64,000 nucleotides of DNA from an uncultured Opitutales bacterium (GCA_944389195.1 CALXLM010000017.1:51239-115238); one strand, 5' to 3'; shown: positions 45,438 to 55,026, numbered from the stretch's first letter. Notes: a model not told the origin generated them from the letters alone. Program-made: numbers and translations.

Positions 45438-46511
45438 ATGGACGTTTTTTACGAAAAATTTTTGCGGCCGGCACTGTTTGCGCAGAATCCGGAGTTGGCT
45501 CACGATATGGCTCTGCAGGCCATGCATGTGGTATCGGTGGTTCCCCCGCTCAGGGCGGCGATGGAGTACTTGAATCTTGTAAAGACCCAGAAGCCTGTAA
45601 AGCTCTTCGGCTTGGAGTTTCCCAACCGCGTGGGGCTTGCAGCAGGCTTTGATAAGGACGCATATGTTTGGCGCGCCGCCGCCGCGTTCGGTTTTGGGCA
45701 CATCGAGATAGGCACGGTTTCGAAGCTTAAGCAGGCAGGCAATCCCAAGCCGCGTATTTTCCGCTATCCGGAATACGAGGCTGTCGTAAATTCGTGCGGT
45801 TTCCCGAACGACGGCGCCGAGGAAATATCGAAGCGTCTTTCGTCGGTTTTGGATAAGAACCGATCGATTACAAAAAAATGCCCGCTTGGCATAAACATTG
45901 GGAAATCGAAAATAACGCCCATAGAAGAGGCCGCAGAGGATTATCTTTTCAGCTTTAATGCTCTTGCGGACTGGGCCGACTTTTTTGTCATAAACGTAAG
46001 CAGTCCGAATACGCCCGAGCTTCGCAAATTGCAGGGCAAGGAATATTTGCCGAACCTTCTCGGAGCCGTCAATTCGGCAAATATCGACAGGGCAAAAAAG
46101 CTCGGTGTCCCGAAGATTCCGGTAATTTTAAAAATAGCGCCCGATTTGCAGTTTTCGGAAATAGATTCCATACTGTCGGTTCTGTTGGAGTTGAATCTCG
46201 ACGGCATTTGCGCTACAAATACTACGGTATCGCGTCCGCCGGAATGTTCCGATATGGAGAAAATCGGAGGCTTAAGCGGGGCCCCTCTTTTTAAGAAATC
46301 GCTTGAGGTTGTTAAATACATATCCAAGGCGACTGACGGAAAGCTTCCCATTATAGGGGTTGGCGGCATTACGGACGCCGAGAAAGCAGGAGAAATGATG
46401 AACGCTGGTGCGAGTCTTGTTCAAATATATACGGGCATGGTGTACCGCGGCCCGTTTTTTGCGCGCTCCCTCGCAAATTCCCTGCTGTGGCGAGACTGCG
46501 ACTGGGTTTAA
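45438..46511 (+). CDS. pyrD: Quinone-dependent dihydroorotate dehydrogenase (class 2)
   Basis: Membrane-associated flavoenzyme of pyrimidine synthesis. From the ATG at 45438 the product has 357 residues: an N-terminal amphipathic helix region (FYEKFLRPALFAQNPELAHD) that binds quinone, GLAAGFDKDA, NSCGFPNDG, GINIGKS, and INVSSPNTPELRKLQ with the catalytic Ser of class 2 enzymes, then GVGGITDAEKA. The frame is open for 28 codons upstream, but the conserved start follows this ATG. Confidence 0.95.
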   Translation: MDVFYEKFLRPALFAQNPELAHDMALQAMHVVSVVPPLRAAMEYLNLVKTQKPVKLFGLEFPNRVGLAAGFDKDAYVWRAAAAFGFGHIEIGTVSKLKQAGNPKPRIFRYPEYEAVVNSCGFPNDGAEEISKRLSSVLDKNRSITKKCPLGINIGKSKITPIEEAAEDYLFSFNALADWADFFVINVSSPNTPELRKLQGKEYLPNLLGAVNSANIDRAKKLGVPKIPVILKIAPDLQFSEIDSILSVLLELNLDGICATNTTVSRPPECSDMEKIGGLSGAPLFKKSLEVVKYISKATDGKLPIIGVGGITDAEKAGEMMNAGASLVQIYTGMVYRGPFFARSLANSLLWRDCDWV

Positions 46512-48085
46512 GGCCGCTTGTCAAACGCGCTGATTATAGAGGTTAAAGGCTGTGAAATAGCGCCAAAATGGCGGCGTTTTTGCAAATTATATGGATTAGT
46601 CTCAAAAGCTATGGAATAAGGGTTTTTTATATTTTAACTTCTATTCCACAATTGTCATCGTACTGAAAGCTTAAAAGTTTCTATATTCATACGCGCCTTT
46701 GGATTATCTTTAACTTTACATGGAAGTTTTACGATATTCCATTGTTTTAGTAATTTTCTCATTCGGATTGCAGGCGTAATCCGCCCGTTTGCAGTTACTG
46801 TAATTCATTGTATCAGTTGACATTTCAAGATATACCGCGGCTTTATTGTTCATCGTCTTTATCATCGCTTTTACTATCTTATATCTTATTTGCATCGTTG
46901 CATTATTTGCGCGTTTTTATTTAACAATTTGCATAATCCGTTCCTTAGTTTTGCATGCATGAGATTGCATGAGCCTATATTAAAAAAAACAAACTGTTCC
47001 CATTCTCGGCATTTAAACCTATCCGCAAAGGATATTTATCCTACTACTACATTTTACATATCTTCCCGTGCATATCTGAAAGGCACATCTATGCGTCACG
47101 TTCCAACCTAATAATGAAATAATTCATCAGCAATCGTCTCCGCGTTCGAGAAATAATGTCATATAATGCCATATATTACTATGCCCGATGCTTGGTCCAT
47201 ACACGGTCGCATTTGCGTTTCCGCGCTTTCTTGCAGCGCATAAAAGCGTATAACATTTTAATGCGCCTAAAACTCATGTTGCGTTAAATCCGCTATGATG
47301 GTTGAAAACTTGCGCCGTTTTTGTATCGGAGGGGGCATACAGATTGAAAATTCTTTAGGCTTATGTTATTCTGCGGTAAGATGCCTGCTTTGCTTTTCCT
47401 ACTGTTGCTTGTGTACGTTCTTTAATAAATACTTTTCTTTGTGTTATAATTTTGGGCAATAGTGTTGTTGATTGCATATTGTCAATTTTGTTTTTTTGAA
47501 GAGCCCGTAATGGAGCTCATAAGAAAAAAGGAATTATATTCTTAAGTATTTTTACGAATGCCCGTTGCAACTGACGAATTTGTTGAGTTTATAGCCTTTA
47601 AACGGTGCGCTGTTCGGTTATATGCCAAATACTGTACCGATGCCGGCCGCAATAAATTAACTCCGGCAATCCGCAAGCAATGAAGGATGGCATAAACTTT
47701 GTATAGTTTAGGCTGCCGTTTTGGATAAGTTGCAAATTGCCCCCATGTTAACGCTATGCTAACAAAACAAATATGGGATATTCTACGGCTTTTCTTTTTA
47801 CCCACTTTTTTATGCCATACAGCATTTGACGAAAAACGCTTTTTCAGTTTTTAGACTGCTTAATTCGGCGTGTTTTTGTTTTGTAATCCGTGTTAGTACT
47901 GGTTTTTATCCTCCAAAAAAAATCTTTCGAAGCGTTATTGGTTTAATTGCGCGTTTTATAGCGGTTTCGAAAAAATGTTGACGGTTTGCAGGTTTTTATT
48001 AAACGTTTCTTTCTTAATTTTCTTTCGGTGATTGTCGGCATGTCGGCTTTCTCCGGTCTTTAAATAGTAAAAATCTCTCACGCAT
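46512..48085. other. 1.57-kb gene-poor region between pyrD and efp
   Basis: No convincing gene. The sequence is AT-rich and short-framed on both strands. A possible decayed gene lies at 46627-46895. I looked for RNase P, SRP and 6S-like cores and did not recognise one. The weak hairpin CGCC-AAAAT-GGCG followed by GTTTTT at 46561-46580 may end pyrD. Confidence 0.45.
46627..46895 (-). pseudogene. Possible remnant of a coding sequence
   Basis: On the minus strand, a frame reads AAVYLEMSTDTMNYSNCKRA, then after a frame change KLPCKVKDNPKARMNIETF, then after another DDNCGIEVKI and a stop. The joined reading looks like a C-terminal beta domain, with two frame breaks. There is no start and no family, so chance is possible. 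Confidence 0.25.
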
Positions 48086-48643
48086 ATGGCAAGTCCCACA
48101 GATATAAGAAAAGGCAGGGTAATAATGTACAACGGAACGCCGCACGCCGTTATGAGCATGCTGCATCGCACACAGGGAAGGCAGGCGGGCTTTGTTCAAA
48201 CTGTGCTTAGAAACCTTTCTACCAACGCTTCCACGGCGGTGAAATTTCGCTCGACCGATTCGGTAGAATTTTGCCACACGACAAACAAGCAGCTCGAATT
48301 TTCGTATGTAGACGGAGACCAGTACCATTTTATAGATCCTGAAACCTACGAGGACACCGTTTTGATGGAGTCCACGTTGGGCGATGACAAAAAGTGGCTT
48401 ACTGAAGGCTCGCTATATTTGATATTGTTTGTTGACGGCGCGCCAGTATCACTCGAACTGCCAAACAACGTGGAAATCGCCGTTGCCGAGGCGGCTGAGG
48501 GGCTGAGAGGCGATACGTCCTCCGCTCCGACAAAGGCAGTGACGCTTTCCAACGGCGTAGTGATTCAGGTTCCACTTTTTATTAAGCAAGGCGACGTAAT
48601 AAAAGTTCGTACAGAAGACAACACCTATATAAGCAGGGTGTAA
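48086..48643 (+). CDS. efp: Elongation factor P
   Basis: Rescues ribosomes stalled at proline stretches by entering the E site. The 185 residues cover the three beta-barrel domains: an N-terminal KOW-like domain, then STDSVEFCHTTNKQLEFSYV and FIDPETYEDTVL, and a C-terminal domain ending VPLFIKQGDVIKVRTEDN. The tip loop reads HRTQGRQAGF, which places Arg32 where Lys34 of E. coli is modified; in the Arg type this residue is rhamnosylated by EarP. The proline common before the tip Gly (PG) is Gln here. No modification enzyme is nearby. argA begins 22 bp downstream. Confidence 0.96.
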   Translation: MASPTDIRKGRVIMYNGTPHAVMSMLHRTQGRQAGFVQTVLRNLSTNASTAVKFRSTDSVEFCHTTNKQLEFSYVDGDQYHFIDPETYEDTVLMESTLGDDKKWLTEGSLYLILFVDGAPVSLELPNNVEIAVAEAAEGLRGDTSSAPTKAVTLSNGVVIQVPLFIKQGDVIKVRTEDNTYISRV

Positions 48644-48665
48644 TTTTCGTCCGGTTTGATGCGAC

Positions 48666-49982
48666 ATGGAAAGCTTTGTTCCACACGGCGCCAGCGTTAC
48701 GATAAAAGCCTCCGATTTGCGCGGCATATTGGAATATGTGCCGCTGTATAGGGGGCAGACGTTTGTTGTTGCGATAGACGGAAGCGTTGTGGCATGCGAT
48801 AATTTCGCAAATGTCATAACCGATATCGCCGTGTTGAGAAGCCTCGGCATAAACGTGGCTGTGGTCCACGGTATCGGCAAGCAGCTGAAGGACGTCGGGG
48901 CGGAAAAAAACATAGAGTTGAGCGACATATACGGAAACAATCCTGTTGACGACAGAACGCTTTCGATAGCTCGCGAAGTTTCCGCGACGGTTTTGCAGAC
49001 GATAATAGACGCCTTCGCCACAAAAAACATCAGGTGCGTTTCTACAAATGCAGTACGTGCAACCGAGGTAGGCATACTTTCGGGGGTTGACTATCTCAAC
49101 GCCGGGCGCATAGAAAAAATAGACTTTAAGACGCTTGAAAACCTTTTGTCGCTGGGAATGATACCGGTGATGACTCCCATGGCGGTCAATCGGGAAGGAA
49201 GGGTTTTCAGAATAAACTCCGACCTTCTCGCCGCGGACGTGGCCGTCGGGCTGGGGGCCACAAAGCTTATTTTCCTTACCGCCACGCGTGGCCTTATGGT
49301 CGGGGACGAGAAAGCCGTGGCCGTTCCCCTTGAGGACGCAAAGTCGCTTATGGAAAGCAGACGCGAGCTTATAGACCCGCGCGTATTTTCCAAGGTAAAA
49401 TGCGCCGTAAGGGCGCTCGAATCAACAAAGACACAGCGTGCACACATACTTGATGGCGGTGAGTTCGCGTGCCTTCTTACGGAACTGTTTGAAAAGGTGG
49501 GTTGCGGAACGATGATTTATTCCGACGAATACCAGAAAATCAGAAAGGCACTTCCGGAAGACGCTCCCATTATTTATACTTTGTCGAAAAATTCCGCGCG
49601 GGAACAAAATCTGGTTTATCGAAGCCGTGAGGAGATAGAGTCAAAAATAGACACATATTTCGTTTACGAGATGGACGGAAGCATAATTGCGTTCGTTAGC
49701 TTGCTCGATATTTCGGACGGCGCGGCGGAACTTGCGAGCCTCCATGTCCAGCCGTTTTACCAGGGGCACGATGTCGGCACGCGCATGGTTGATTTCGTAG
49801 TGCGCGAGGCTGGAAGGGCGGGGTACAAAAAACTTTTTGCTCTCAGCACAAAAAGCGCTCCGTTTTTTGCGGAGGTATGCAAATTTACGGAAGTTTCCCC
49901 GTCGAGCCTACCTAAAAAGCGGTTTGAGAAATACGAGGCTTCTGGAAGGCACTCGAAGGTTTTTGTCAGGGAATTGCGGTAA
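48666..49982 (+). CDS. argA: Amino-acid N-acetyltransferase (N-acetylglutamate synthase)
   Basis: First step of arginine synthesis: acetyl-CoA plus glutamate to N-acetylglutamate. The 438-residue product is a fusion of an amino-acid kinase domain (about 1-285; FVVAIDGSVVACDNFANV, AVVHGIGKQL, RINSDLLAADVAVGLGA) and a GNAT acetyltransferase domain (about 300-438; AELASLHVQPFYQGHDVGTR and RMVDFVVREAGRAG). The order matches ArgA; an acetylglutamate kinase alone would lack the GNAT part. The kinase-like domain usually binds arginine as a feedback inhibitor. Confidence 0.93.
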   Translation: MESFVPHGASVTIKASDLRGILEYVPLYRGQTFVVAIDGSVVACDNFANVITDIAVLRSLGINVAVVHGIGKQLKDVGAEKNIELSDIYGNNPVDDRTLSIAREVSATVLQTIIDAFATKNIRCVSTNAVRATEVGILSGVDYLNAGRIEKIDFKTLENLLSLGMIPVMTPMAVNREGRVFRINSDLLAADVAVGLGATKLIFLTATRGLMVGDEKAVAVPLEDAKSLMESRRELIDPRVFSKVKCAVRALESTKTQRAHILDGGEFACLLTELFEKVGCGTMIYSDEYQKIRKALPEDAPIIYTLSKNSAREQNLVYRSREEIESKIDTYFVYEMDGSIIAFVSLLDISDGAAELASLHVQPFYQGHDVGTRMVDFVVREAGRAGYKKLFALSTKSAPFFAEVCKFTEVSPSSLPKKRFEKYEASGRHSKVFVRELR

Positions 49983-50014
49983 ATGCCCGGAAAATGCTTT
50001 AGGCGGTTTTTTGC

Positions 50015-51124
50015 CTATTTAAGCCCTGCAATTTCCGAAAGCGGAACTTTGGGGGATTCGCGCATCATTTGTAGAAGCTCTTGCGGCCTGAACGCCCTTG
50101 CCATTGCCTCCGAAGGGGATACTACGTTGCGTTCAACCAGATTCAGCATGGAGTCCTCCATGGTACACATTCCGATTTGCCTGTTTGTCTGAATGACATT
50201 CAAAATTTGTGTGACTTTTTGCTCTCTTATCAGATTCCTCACGGCGGGCGTCATCGTCAATAGTTCGAATGCGGCTATAAGGCCGCCGGATTTTTTTGCA
50301 AGCAGAACTTGCGAGAGAATTCCTATAAGGTTGTCGGAAATCATCAGCCTGATCTGCGGCTGTTCGGCGGCGGGGAACTGGCCTATAAGCCTGTCGATGG
50401 TGGAGACTGCCGTGCGCGTATGGAGTGTGGCAAAAACAAGATGTCCGGTTTCGGAGAGTTCTATGGCGGTTCGCGTCGTTTCAAGGTCGCGCATTTCGCC
50501 GAGCATTATAACGTCCGGATTCTCGCGCACCGACGACCTAAGCGCGCTGTAAAAACTTTGCGAGTCCCTTCCGACCTCCCTTTGCGATACGAGCGATTTT
50601 TCGCTTTTTATAAGATATTCTACTGGATCCTCTATCGTGAGGATATGGAGGTTTCTCGAAGCGTTTATAATGTCGATTATCGCCGCCAGCGTTGACGTCT
50701 TTCCTGAACCGCTCGCACCGGTTACGATAAAAAGCCCGCTTTTTCTCTTGCATATGTCGGCTATGGGAGACGGCATGCCTATTTCGGCGGCCGTGAGCCT
50801 CTTGTTGGGAACTATTCTAAGCGCGATTTGCATGCCGGATTCGCACATGTAAATGTTTGCCCTAACTCTCGCCTGCGATACGCTCGAAAACGACAAGTCT
50901 ATTTCACGGAGGTTGCGCAGGCTTTCCTCAAATTTGCTTTTTTGGTGTTCCGGCACTTTGGCAAGAATTTGTTCCGCAGCGGTTTTAGGCGGCAAATGCG
51001 GAAGCCCCTTCGCCTCGACAAGCTTGTTGTCTATTCTGAAACGCGGTTCGAGCCCTTCGCACAGATGTATGTCGGTTGCCCTTTCCCTTATTGCGGTTTC
51101 GACGATTGTGTCGATTTCGTTCAT
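50015..51124 (-). CDS. pilT: Type IV pilus retraction ATPase PilT
   Basis: A 369-residue secretion ATPase of the PilT/PilU group. Motifs: Walker A GASGSGKTSTLAAI, Asp box, EDPVEYL, and the Walker B region MLGEMRDLETTRTAIEL, then HLVFATLHTRTAVSTIDRL. It powers depolymerisation of type IV pili. No pilin, PilB or PilC gene is within the window. It overlaps rsmD by 4 bp. Confidence 0.92.
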   Translation of the reverse strand: MNEIDTIVETAIRERATDIHLCEGLEPRFRIDNKLVEAKGLPHLPPKTAAEQILAKVPEHQKSKFEESLRNLREIDLSFSSVSQARVRANIYMCESGMQIALRIVPNKRLTAAEIGMPSPIADICKRKSGLFIVTGASGSGKTSTLAAIIDIINASRNLHILTIEDPVEYLIKSEKSLVSQREVGRDSQSFYSALRSSVRENPDVIMLGEMRDLETTRTAIELSETGHLVFATLHTRTAVSTIDRLIGQFPAAEQPQIRLMISDNLIGILSQVLLAKKSGGLIAAFELLTMTPAVRNLIREQKVTQILNVIQTNRQIGMCTMEDSMLNLVERNVVSPSEAMARAFRPQELLQMMRESPKVPLSEIAGLK

Positions 51125-51720
51125 ATCTTTTGAACTCTGAATATTAGATGTGAAGGCTTGCCTTTGGATTTTTTCCCGAGGCGCTTTAGAACTTTAAACG
51201 CGAATTTTCCGTCCGAAGTTTCGGCGGGCATTTCAAATTCCGCGGGAGCCTCCAATATTAATAGCGAATCTTGGCCGGATACTTGCGCAAAAAGGTTTAG
51301 GATTTTGGAAAGGGCTTCCGCGTTCGATAACATTTCATAAGGGGGATCGGCGAAAATAATGTCAAAATTTTGGCGTCTTTGGGTATCGAAGGCGTTTAGG
51401 CAGTTTGTCCGCAGAATGTTGAATGAGGCGGTTGCGCCGTTTGAGGCAAGCACTTTTTCAACGCGTGAGGCGTTGCGCTCCAAACATTTGATGGCGAGCC
51501 TCTCGTTTTCGACAAAGGTTATTTTTGATGCTCCGCGGCTTGCGGCCTCGAGGCCGTAAGATCCCGTGCCGGCGAACACGTCGAGTACGTTGGCTCCGCA
51601 AACGGAGTCTCCGAGGGAGGAAAAGACTGCCTGCCTCGATGCGTCGGTTGCGGGGCGCGTCGAATTTCCCTTCGGAGCCTCAAGAGAGATTCCTCTTGCA
51701 ATGCCGGACGTAATTCTCAT
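51121..51720 (-). CDS. rsmD: 16S rRNA (guanine(966)-N2)-methyltransferase
   Basis: A 199-residue SAM methyltransferase. The N-terminus MRITSGIARGISLEAPKG, VLDVFAGTGSYGLEAASRGA and the catalytic ADPPYEML motif identify it. It is divergent from the lpxR-like gene, with 12 bp between them, and overlaps pilT. Confidence 0.93.
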   Translation of the reverse strand: MRITSGIARGISLEAPKGNSTRPATDASRQAVFSSLGDSVCGANVLDVFAGTGSYGLEAASRGASKITFVENERLAIKCLERNASRVEKVLASNGATASFNILRTNCLNAFDTQRRQNFDIIFADPPYEMLSNAEALSKILNLFAQVSGQDSLLILEAPAEFEMPAETSDGKFAFKVLKRLGKKSKGKPSHLIFRVQKI

Positions 51721-51732
51721 ATTGGCGTAAGT

Positions 51733-52749
51733 ATGATGCGAGTTTCGGTTTTGTCAATTTTTCTGCTCGTTTTAGGATCCGCCGCCGCACTGGACGCGCA
51801 GGTTGCGGAGCAAAAAAAGGACGTCGGTAAGAGGGACGTTGTGTCTCTCCGCGTTGAAAACGATATTTATTTTTCCGACCGCTACTATACGAACGGCCTC
51901 AAGCTTTCGTACACCGGGTTCGGAGACGATTTTTGGACAAGCGGAGTTCAATTTGCTGCTTTGAATCTTTTTGTCCCCGACGTGCGACAGGCATACCAGA
52001 CGGTTTCGATAGGGCAAAAGATGTGCGTGTCGAGCGATATAAACATTCCCAACCCTCCTTTGGACGACCGCCCGTATGCCGGCTGGCTCTATGCGGCTTT
52101 CGGGGCGCATTTGGCGTCGGAAAACAGGCTTGATTCACTTACGGTAAATCTCGGAGTTGTTGGGCCGCTTTCCCTTGCAGAGGACGCCCAGAAGTTTTTC
52201 CACAGCATAATCGACGCCGACTGGCCGAGGGGGTGGCACAACCAAATAGAAAACGAGCCCGGTATAATCGTGGCGTATGAACATTCTGAAAGATTGTGGA
52301 GGGCCGCAATTACGGACAACTTTTCCGCAGATGTTATAGGCTCTCTCGGCGCCGAACTTGGAAACGTGATGACGCAGGGCAGGGCGCGCGCTTTCGTAAG
52401 GTTCGGTTTTAACATGCCGTATTCGTTCATGCCCAACAGGATAGACGCTTCTGACGGGAACGACGTCGAATGGCGTCCGTCCGATTCTTCGCCTGATTGG
52501 CACTGCTTCATGTATGGCGGCGGCGCGGCGCGGTTTGTCGGCTATGACATCACTCTCGACGGAAATACCTACAGGGACAGTAGAAGCGTGGTTCCGAAAT
52601 GGCTCGTGGGAGAGGTAATGGCGGGAATTTCGGCGCGCTACGATATCGTGCAGGCGGATTTGAATTGGACTTTGCGTTCGGCCGAATACAATACGCAGCG
52701 CTATCCCGTCCACATGTTCTGGACTCTTGCTATAAAGGTGTTTTTCTGA
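51733..52749 (+). CDS. lpxR: LpxR-like outer-membrane lipid A deacylase (DUF2219)
   Basis: A 338-residue protein with a signal peptide (MMRVSVLSIFLLVLGSAAAL) and a barrel of about twelve strands. The family motifs RVENDIYFSDRYYTNGLKLS and DRPYAGWLYAAFG are both present; LpxR removes the 3' acyloxyacyl group of lipid A and these motifs hold its calcium and catalytic residues. The last strand ends in Phe-Phe. Activity should be read as likely, not shown. The gene is convergent with algH, 11 bp apart. Confidence 0.85.
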   Translation: MMRVSVLSIFLLVLGSAAALDAQVAEQKKDVGKRDVVSLRVENDIYFSDRYYTNGLKLSYTGFGDDFWTSGVQFAALNLFVPDVRQAYQTVSIGQKMCVSSDINIPNPPLDDRPYAGWLYAAFGAHLASENRLDSLTVNLGVVGPLSLAEDAQKFFHSIIDADWPRGWHNQIENEPGIIVAYEHSERLWRAAITDNFSADVIGSLGAELGNVMTQGRARAFVRFGFNMPYSFMPNRIDASDGNDVEWRPSDSSPDWHCFMYGGGAARFVGYDITLDGNTYRDSRSVVPKWLVGEVMAGISARYDIVQADLNWTLRSAEYNTQRYPVHMFWTLAIKVFF

Positions 52750-52760
52750 ACGCCGCCCCG

Positions 52761-53309
52761 TCAGTTTAGCGAGGGGGCGCTTTTTGGTGGGACAAGCCCT
52801 GAGAATTCGGGACATTCGCGCAATACGACGCGCCTCCACATGTCCGCAGCCGGGGAGTCGAATATGATGTTTACGTCGGCGTTCGATACCACCCACGTGC
52901 CTTCGCCTATTTCCCCCTTAAGCTGGTTGGCGGCCCAGCCCGCATAGCCGGCGTATGCGGCCAATTTAGCGTCCGCGTTTTTTTCAAAAATTTCGATGGC
53001 TTTTTTGGGGGAAATGCCGAATGAAAAGGCGCCTTCGTCCTTTCCGTTATCGTAGCAGATTGCCAAGCTTACGTTTTCCCTCGACATGGGGCCGCCGTCG
53101 AAAACCTCTACGTTTTCAAGTTTGGTTCCAATAAAGGTGCCGTCGATTTCACCGAGCGTTTTCCCTGTCGGCTTGTTGACTATAACCCCGAAGGATCCGT
53201 CCTCGCCGTCCTCGACGACAAGCACGACCGACTCCTCAAAAAACGGGCCGTCGAACGAAGGCGACGCCGCCAGAAAATTCCACGAATAGTCGCTGTAGCA
53301 GTTTCTCAT
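52761..53309 (-). CDS. YqgE/AlgH (UPF0301) family protein
   Basis: A 182-residue cytoplasmic protein. The N-terminal SPSFDGPFFEESVVLVVEDG followed by GSFGVIVNKPTG, plus VFDGGPMSREN and YAGYAGWAANQL, are the family's conserved segments. The molecular role is not established. It directly abuts the dCMP deaminase gene. Confidence 0.9.
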   Translation of the reverse strand: MRNCYSDYSWNFLAASPSFDGPFFEESVVLVVEDGEDGSFGVIVNKPTGKTLGEIDGTFIGTKLENVEVFDGGPMSRENVSLAICYDNGKDEGAFSFGISPKKAIEIFEKNADAKLAAYAGYAGWAANQLKGEIGEGTWVVSNADVNIIFDSPAADMWRRVVLRECPEFSGLVPPKSAPSLN

Positions 53310-53792
53310 TCAGAGTTTTTTTATCGATACGCCGGATTCGGCGAAAAGTTTCAGGGCGATGTCGTCGTTGTTGTAGTCGTGCAGGTAGCGCACCGACTTT
53401 ATCCCGGCCGATATCATGATTTTTGCGCAGTTGACACATGGGAAATGGGTTATGTATGCCGTCGCCCCGCTGAGAGATACGCCGCGCCTTGCCGCGTCGG
53501 ATATGGCGTTTTGTTCGGCGTGAACAGTGGCTATTTCGTGCCCGTCGCGCACGCACGACGCATGAGGGGCGCCGGGAAGAAACCCGTTGTATCCCGCGGC
53601 GATAATCCTGTTTTTATGCTCCCCGCCGCTTACCATGACGCACCCGACATTCAAGCGGCTGCATGTCGAGCGGGACGATATAAGTATCGCGGTGCAGATG
53701 AAATATTCGTCCCACGAGGGGCGCTTTCCGTTCCAGGATTTCACGAGGGAATCGATTTGGCCCACAATGTTTTTTATGTTTAAATCCGTCAT
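53310..53792 (-). CDS. Deoxycytidylate (dCMP) deaminase-like
   Basis: A 160-residue zinc deaminase. The start ATG at 53792 gives MTDLNIKNIVGQID; the frame is open upstream but that part is antisense to the hemolysin III gene. Zinc ligands appear as ATVHAEQNAI (His, catalytic Glu) and FPCVNCAK (two Cys). The N-terminal SWDEYFICTAILISSRSTCS, GCVMV and AGYNGFLPGAP are typical of dCMP deaminases, which supply dUMP. The start overlaps the hemolysin III stop by 4 bp. Confidence 0.9.
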   Translation of the reverse strand: MTDLNIKNIVGQIDSLVKSWNGKRPSWDEYFICTAILISSRSTCSRLNVGCVMVSGGEHKNRIIAAGYNGFLPGAPHASCVRDGHEIATVHAEQNAISDAARRGVSLSGATAYITHFPCVNCAKIMISAGIKSVRYLHDYNNDDIALKLFAESGVSIKKL

Positions 53793-54448
53793 ATGAACAC
53801 GCACGAAAACAATACTGAAAAAAAGTGCATAATTGTGCCGAGCAGCACGAAAATATGCCATATGGCATGCGAGTACATCCAGCTTTTTTTCATGTAAAAG
53901 AGGACGCCTCCGGTGTAAAAAAGGCCTCCGAGGCACAGAAAGACTATGCCTGTCGCTGGAACTATGGAAAACAGCTTTCCCGATATGAAAACTACGAGCC
54001 ACCCCATCATCAGGTACAAGCCTATCGACCACCATTTCGTTCCCGAACCCGACGTAAAAAGCTTAAGCGCCGTTCCCAATATGGCGAGCGTCCATATAAT
54101 CCCGAACACAATCCATGCCGTGGCGGGTGAGGGCATGCGGAGGCTCACCAAAAGAAAGGGGGTGTACGTTCCGGCTATCAGGTAGTATATTGCTATGTGG
54201 TCGAATTTTTTAAGTATTTTCTTCGCGCGCTCGAACGGCACGGCGTGGTAAAACGACGACGCCGTATATACCGCCATCATCGACACCCCGAAAATCGCGC
54301 ACGAAACTATAGACCATGTGTCGGCGTAAACGGCCGCCAAGGTCACGAGGACCGCAAGCGCGGCGACGCTGAAAAGTATTCCGACGCCGTGCGTGGCCGA
54401 GTTCCAAACCTCTTCGGACGCCGTATATGCTGGTCTGTTTGAACCCAT
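53789..54448 (-). CDS. Hemolysin III family (PAQR-like) membrane protein
   Basis: Seven-helix membrane protein of 219 residues starting MGSNRPAYTASEEVWNSATH. The motifs EVWNSATHGVG, YHAVPFERAKKILKKFDHIA and the C-terminal SHAIWHIFVLLG (with conserved His) match the hemolysin III/PAQR family, whose members are thought to act as hydrolases or metal-dependent sensors. A TTG twelve codons earlier is an alternative start. No strong ribosome binding site is seen. Confidence 0.9.
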   Translation of the reverse strand: MGSNRPAYTASEEVWNSATHGVGILFSVAALAVLVTLAAVYADTWSIVSCAIFGVSMMAVYTASSFYHAVPFERAKKILKKFDHIAIYYLIAGTYTPFLLVSLRMPSPATAWIVFGIIWTLAILGTALKLFTSGSGTKWWSIGLYLMMGWLVVFISGKLFSIVPATGIVFLCLGGLFYTGGVLFYMKKSWMYSHAIWHIFVLLGTIMHFFSVLFSCVFI

Positions 54449-54538
54449 AGGCGAGATGAAAATAAAAAGGCGCGGCGGGGGCAAACTTTTTTTTGATTTT
54501 TTAAGCGGGGCTTGACACGTATTGTATAATGCGCCGCG

Positions 54539-55000
54539 TCATGCTTGGCGCCGCGCTTTTGTCCGCGGTTCCGGCTGGTGGGCGTCTGGCGAGGCAAGTC
54601 TCCGCCCGGCGTCCACGGGAAAGTTCTTTTCAAGTTCTGCCTTCAGCCTTTTTAGCGCGGAGACGTCGGATGCGGCGACGAGTTTTTCTATGTGCGCCCT
54701 TATCTCGCGCCCGATCGCCGTGGGCTCACCCTCCGGCTTGGAGTTCGAAAAAAGCGGCATAAATCCGCCATTGTCCGATTCTCCGGAAAGATAAGAGGCG
54801 TCAACCGATAGAAATTCGGCTATTTTTTCGACGGTCTGGTATTTTCTGGGCATTCTGCCCCTCCGCCATGTGCTCGCGGTGCTCACGGCGCATCCCGCTA
54901 TCTCAGCGATGTCGTTCAGCCTGACGTTGCGGTTGCTCATGAGGGTTCTAAACCTTTCCGCAAACAGCGGATTGCTATATAATTTTACATTTTTTTTCAT
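54539..55000 (-). CDS. XRE-type helix-turn-helix DNA-binding protein
   Basis: A 153-residue protein with a lambda-repressor-like helix-turn-helix at about 12-65 (LNDIAEIAGCAVSTASTWRR, then MPRKYQTVEKIAEFL). The C-terminal part is Lys/Arg/Glu-rich and helical, possibly for oligomerisation, ending in a disordered tail. It is divergent from the other small DNA-binding gene at 55159. Function unknown. Confidence 0.85.
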   Translation of the reverse strand: MKKNVKLYSNPLFAERFRTLMSNRNVRLNDIAEIAGCAVSTASTWRRGRMPRKYQTVEKIAEFLSVDASYLSGESDNGGFMPLFSNSKPEGEPTAIGREIRAHIEKLVAASDVSALKRLKAELEKNFPVDAGRRLASPDAHQPEPRTKARRQA

Positions 55001-55026
55001 AAAAGTAGAATTTTTCTATTTTTTTA

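Noticed and set aside
46890..47111. A 73-codon frame in the gap before efp
   Set aside because: Odd composition, no start context, no similarity recognised.
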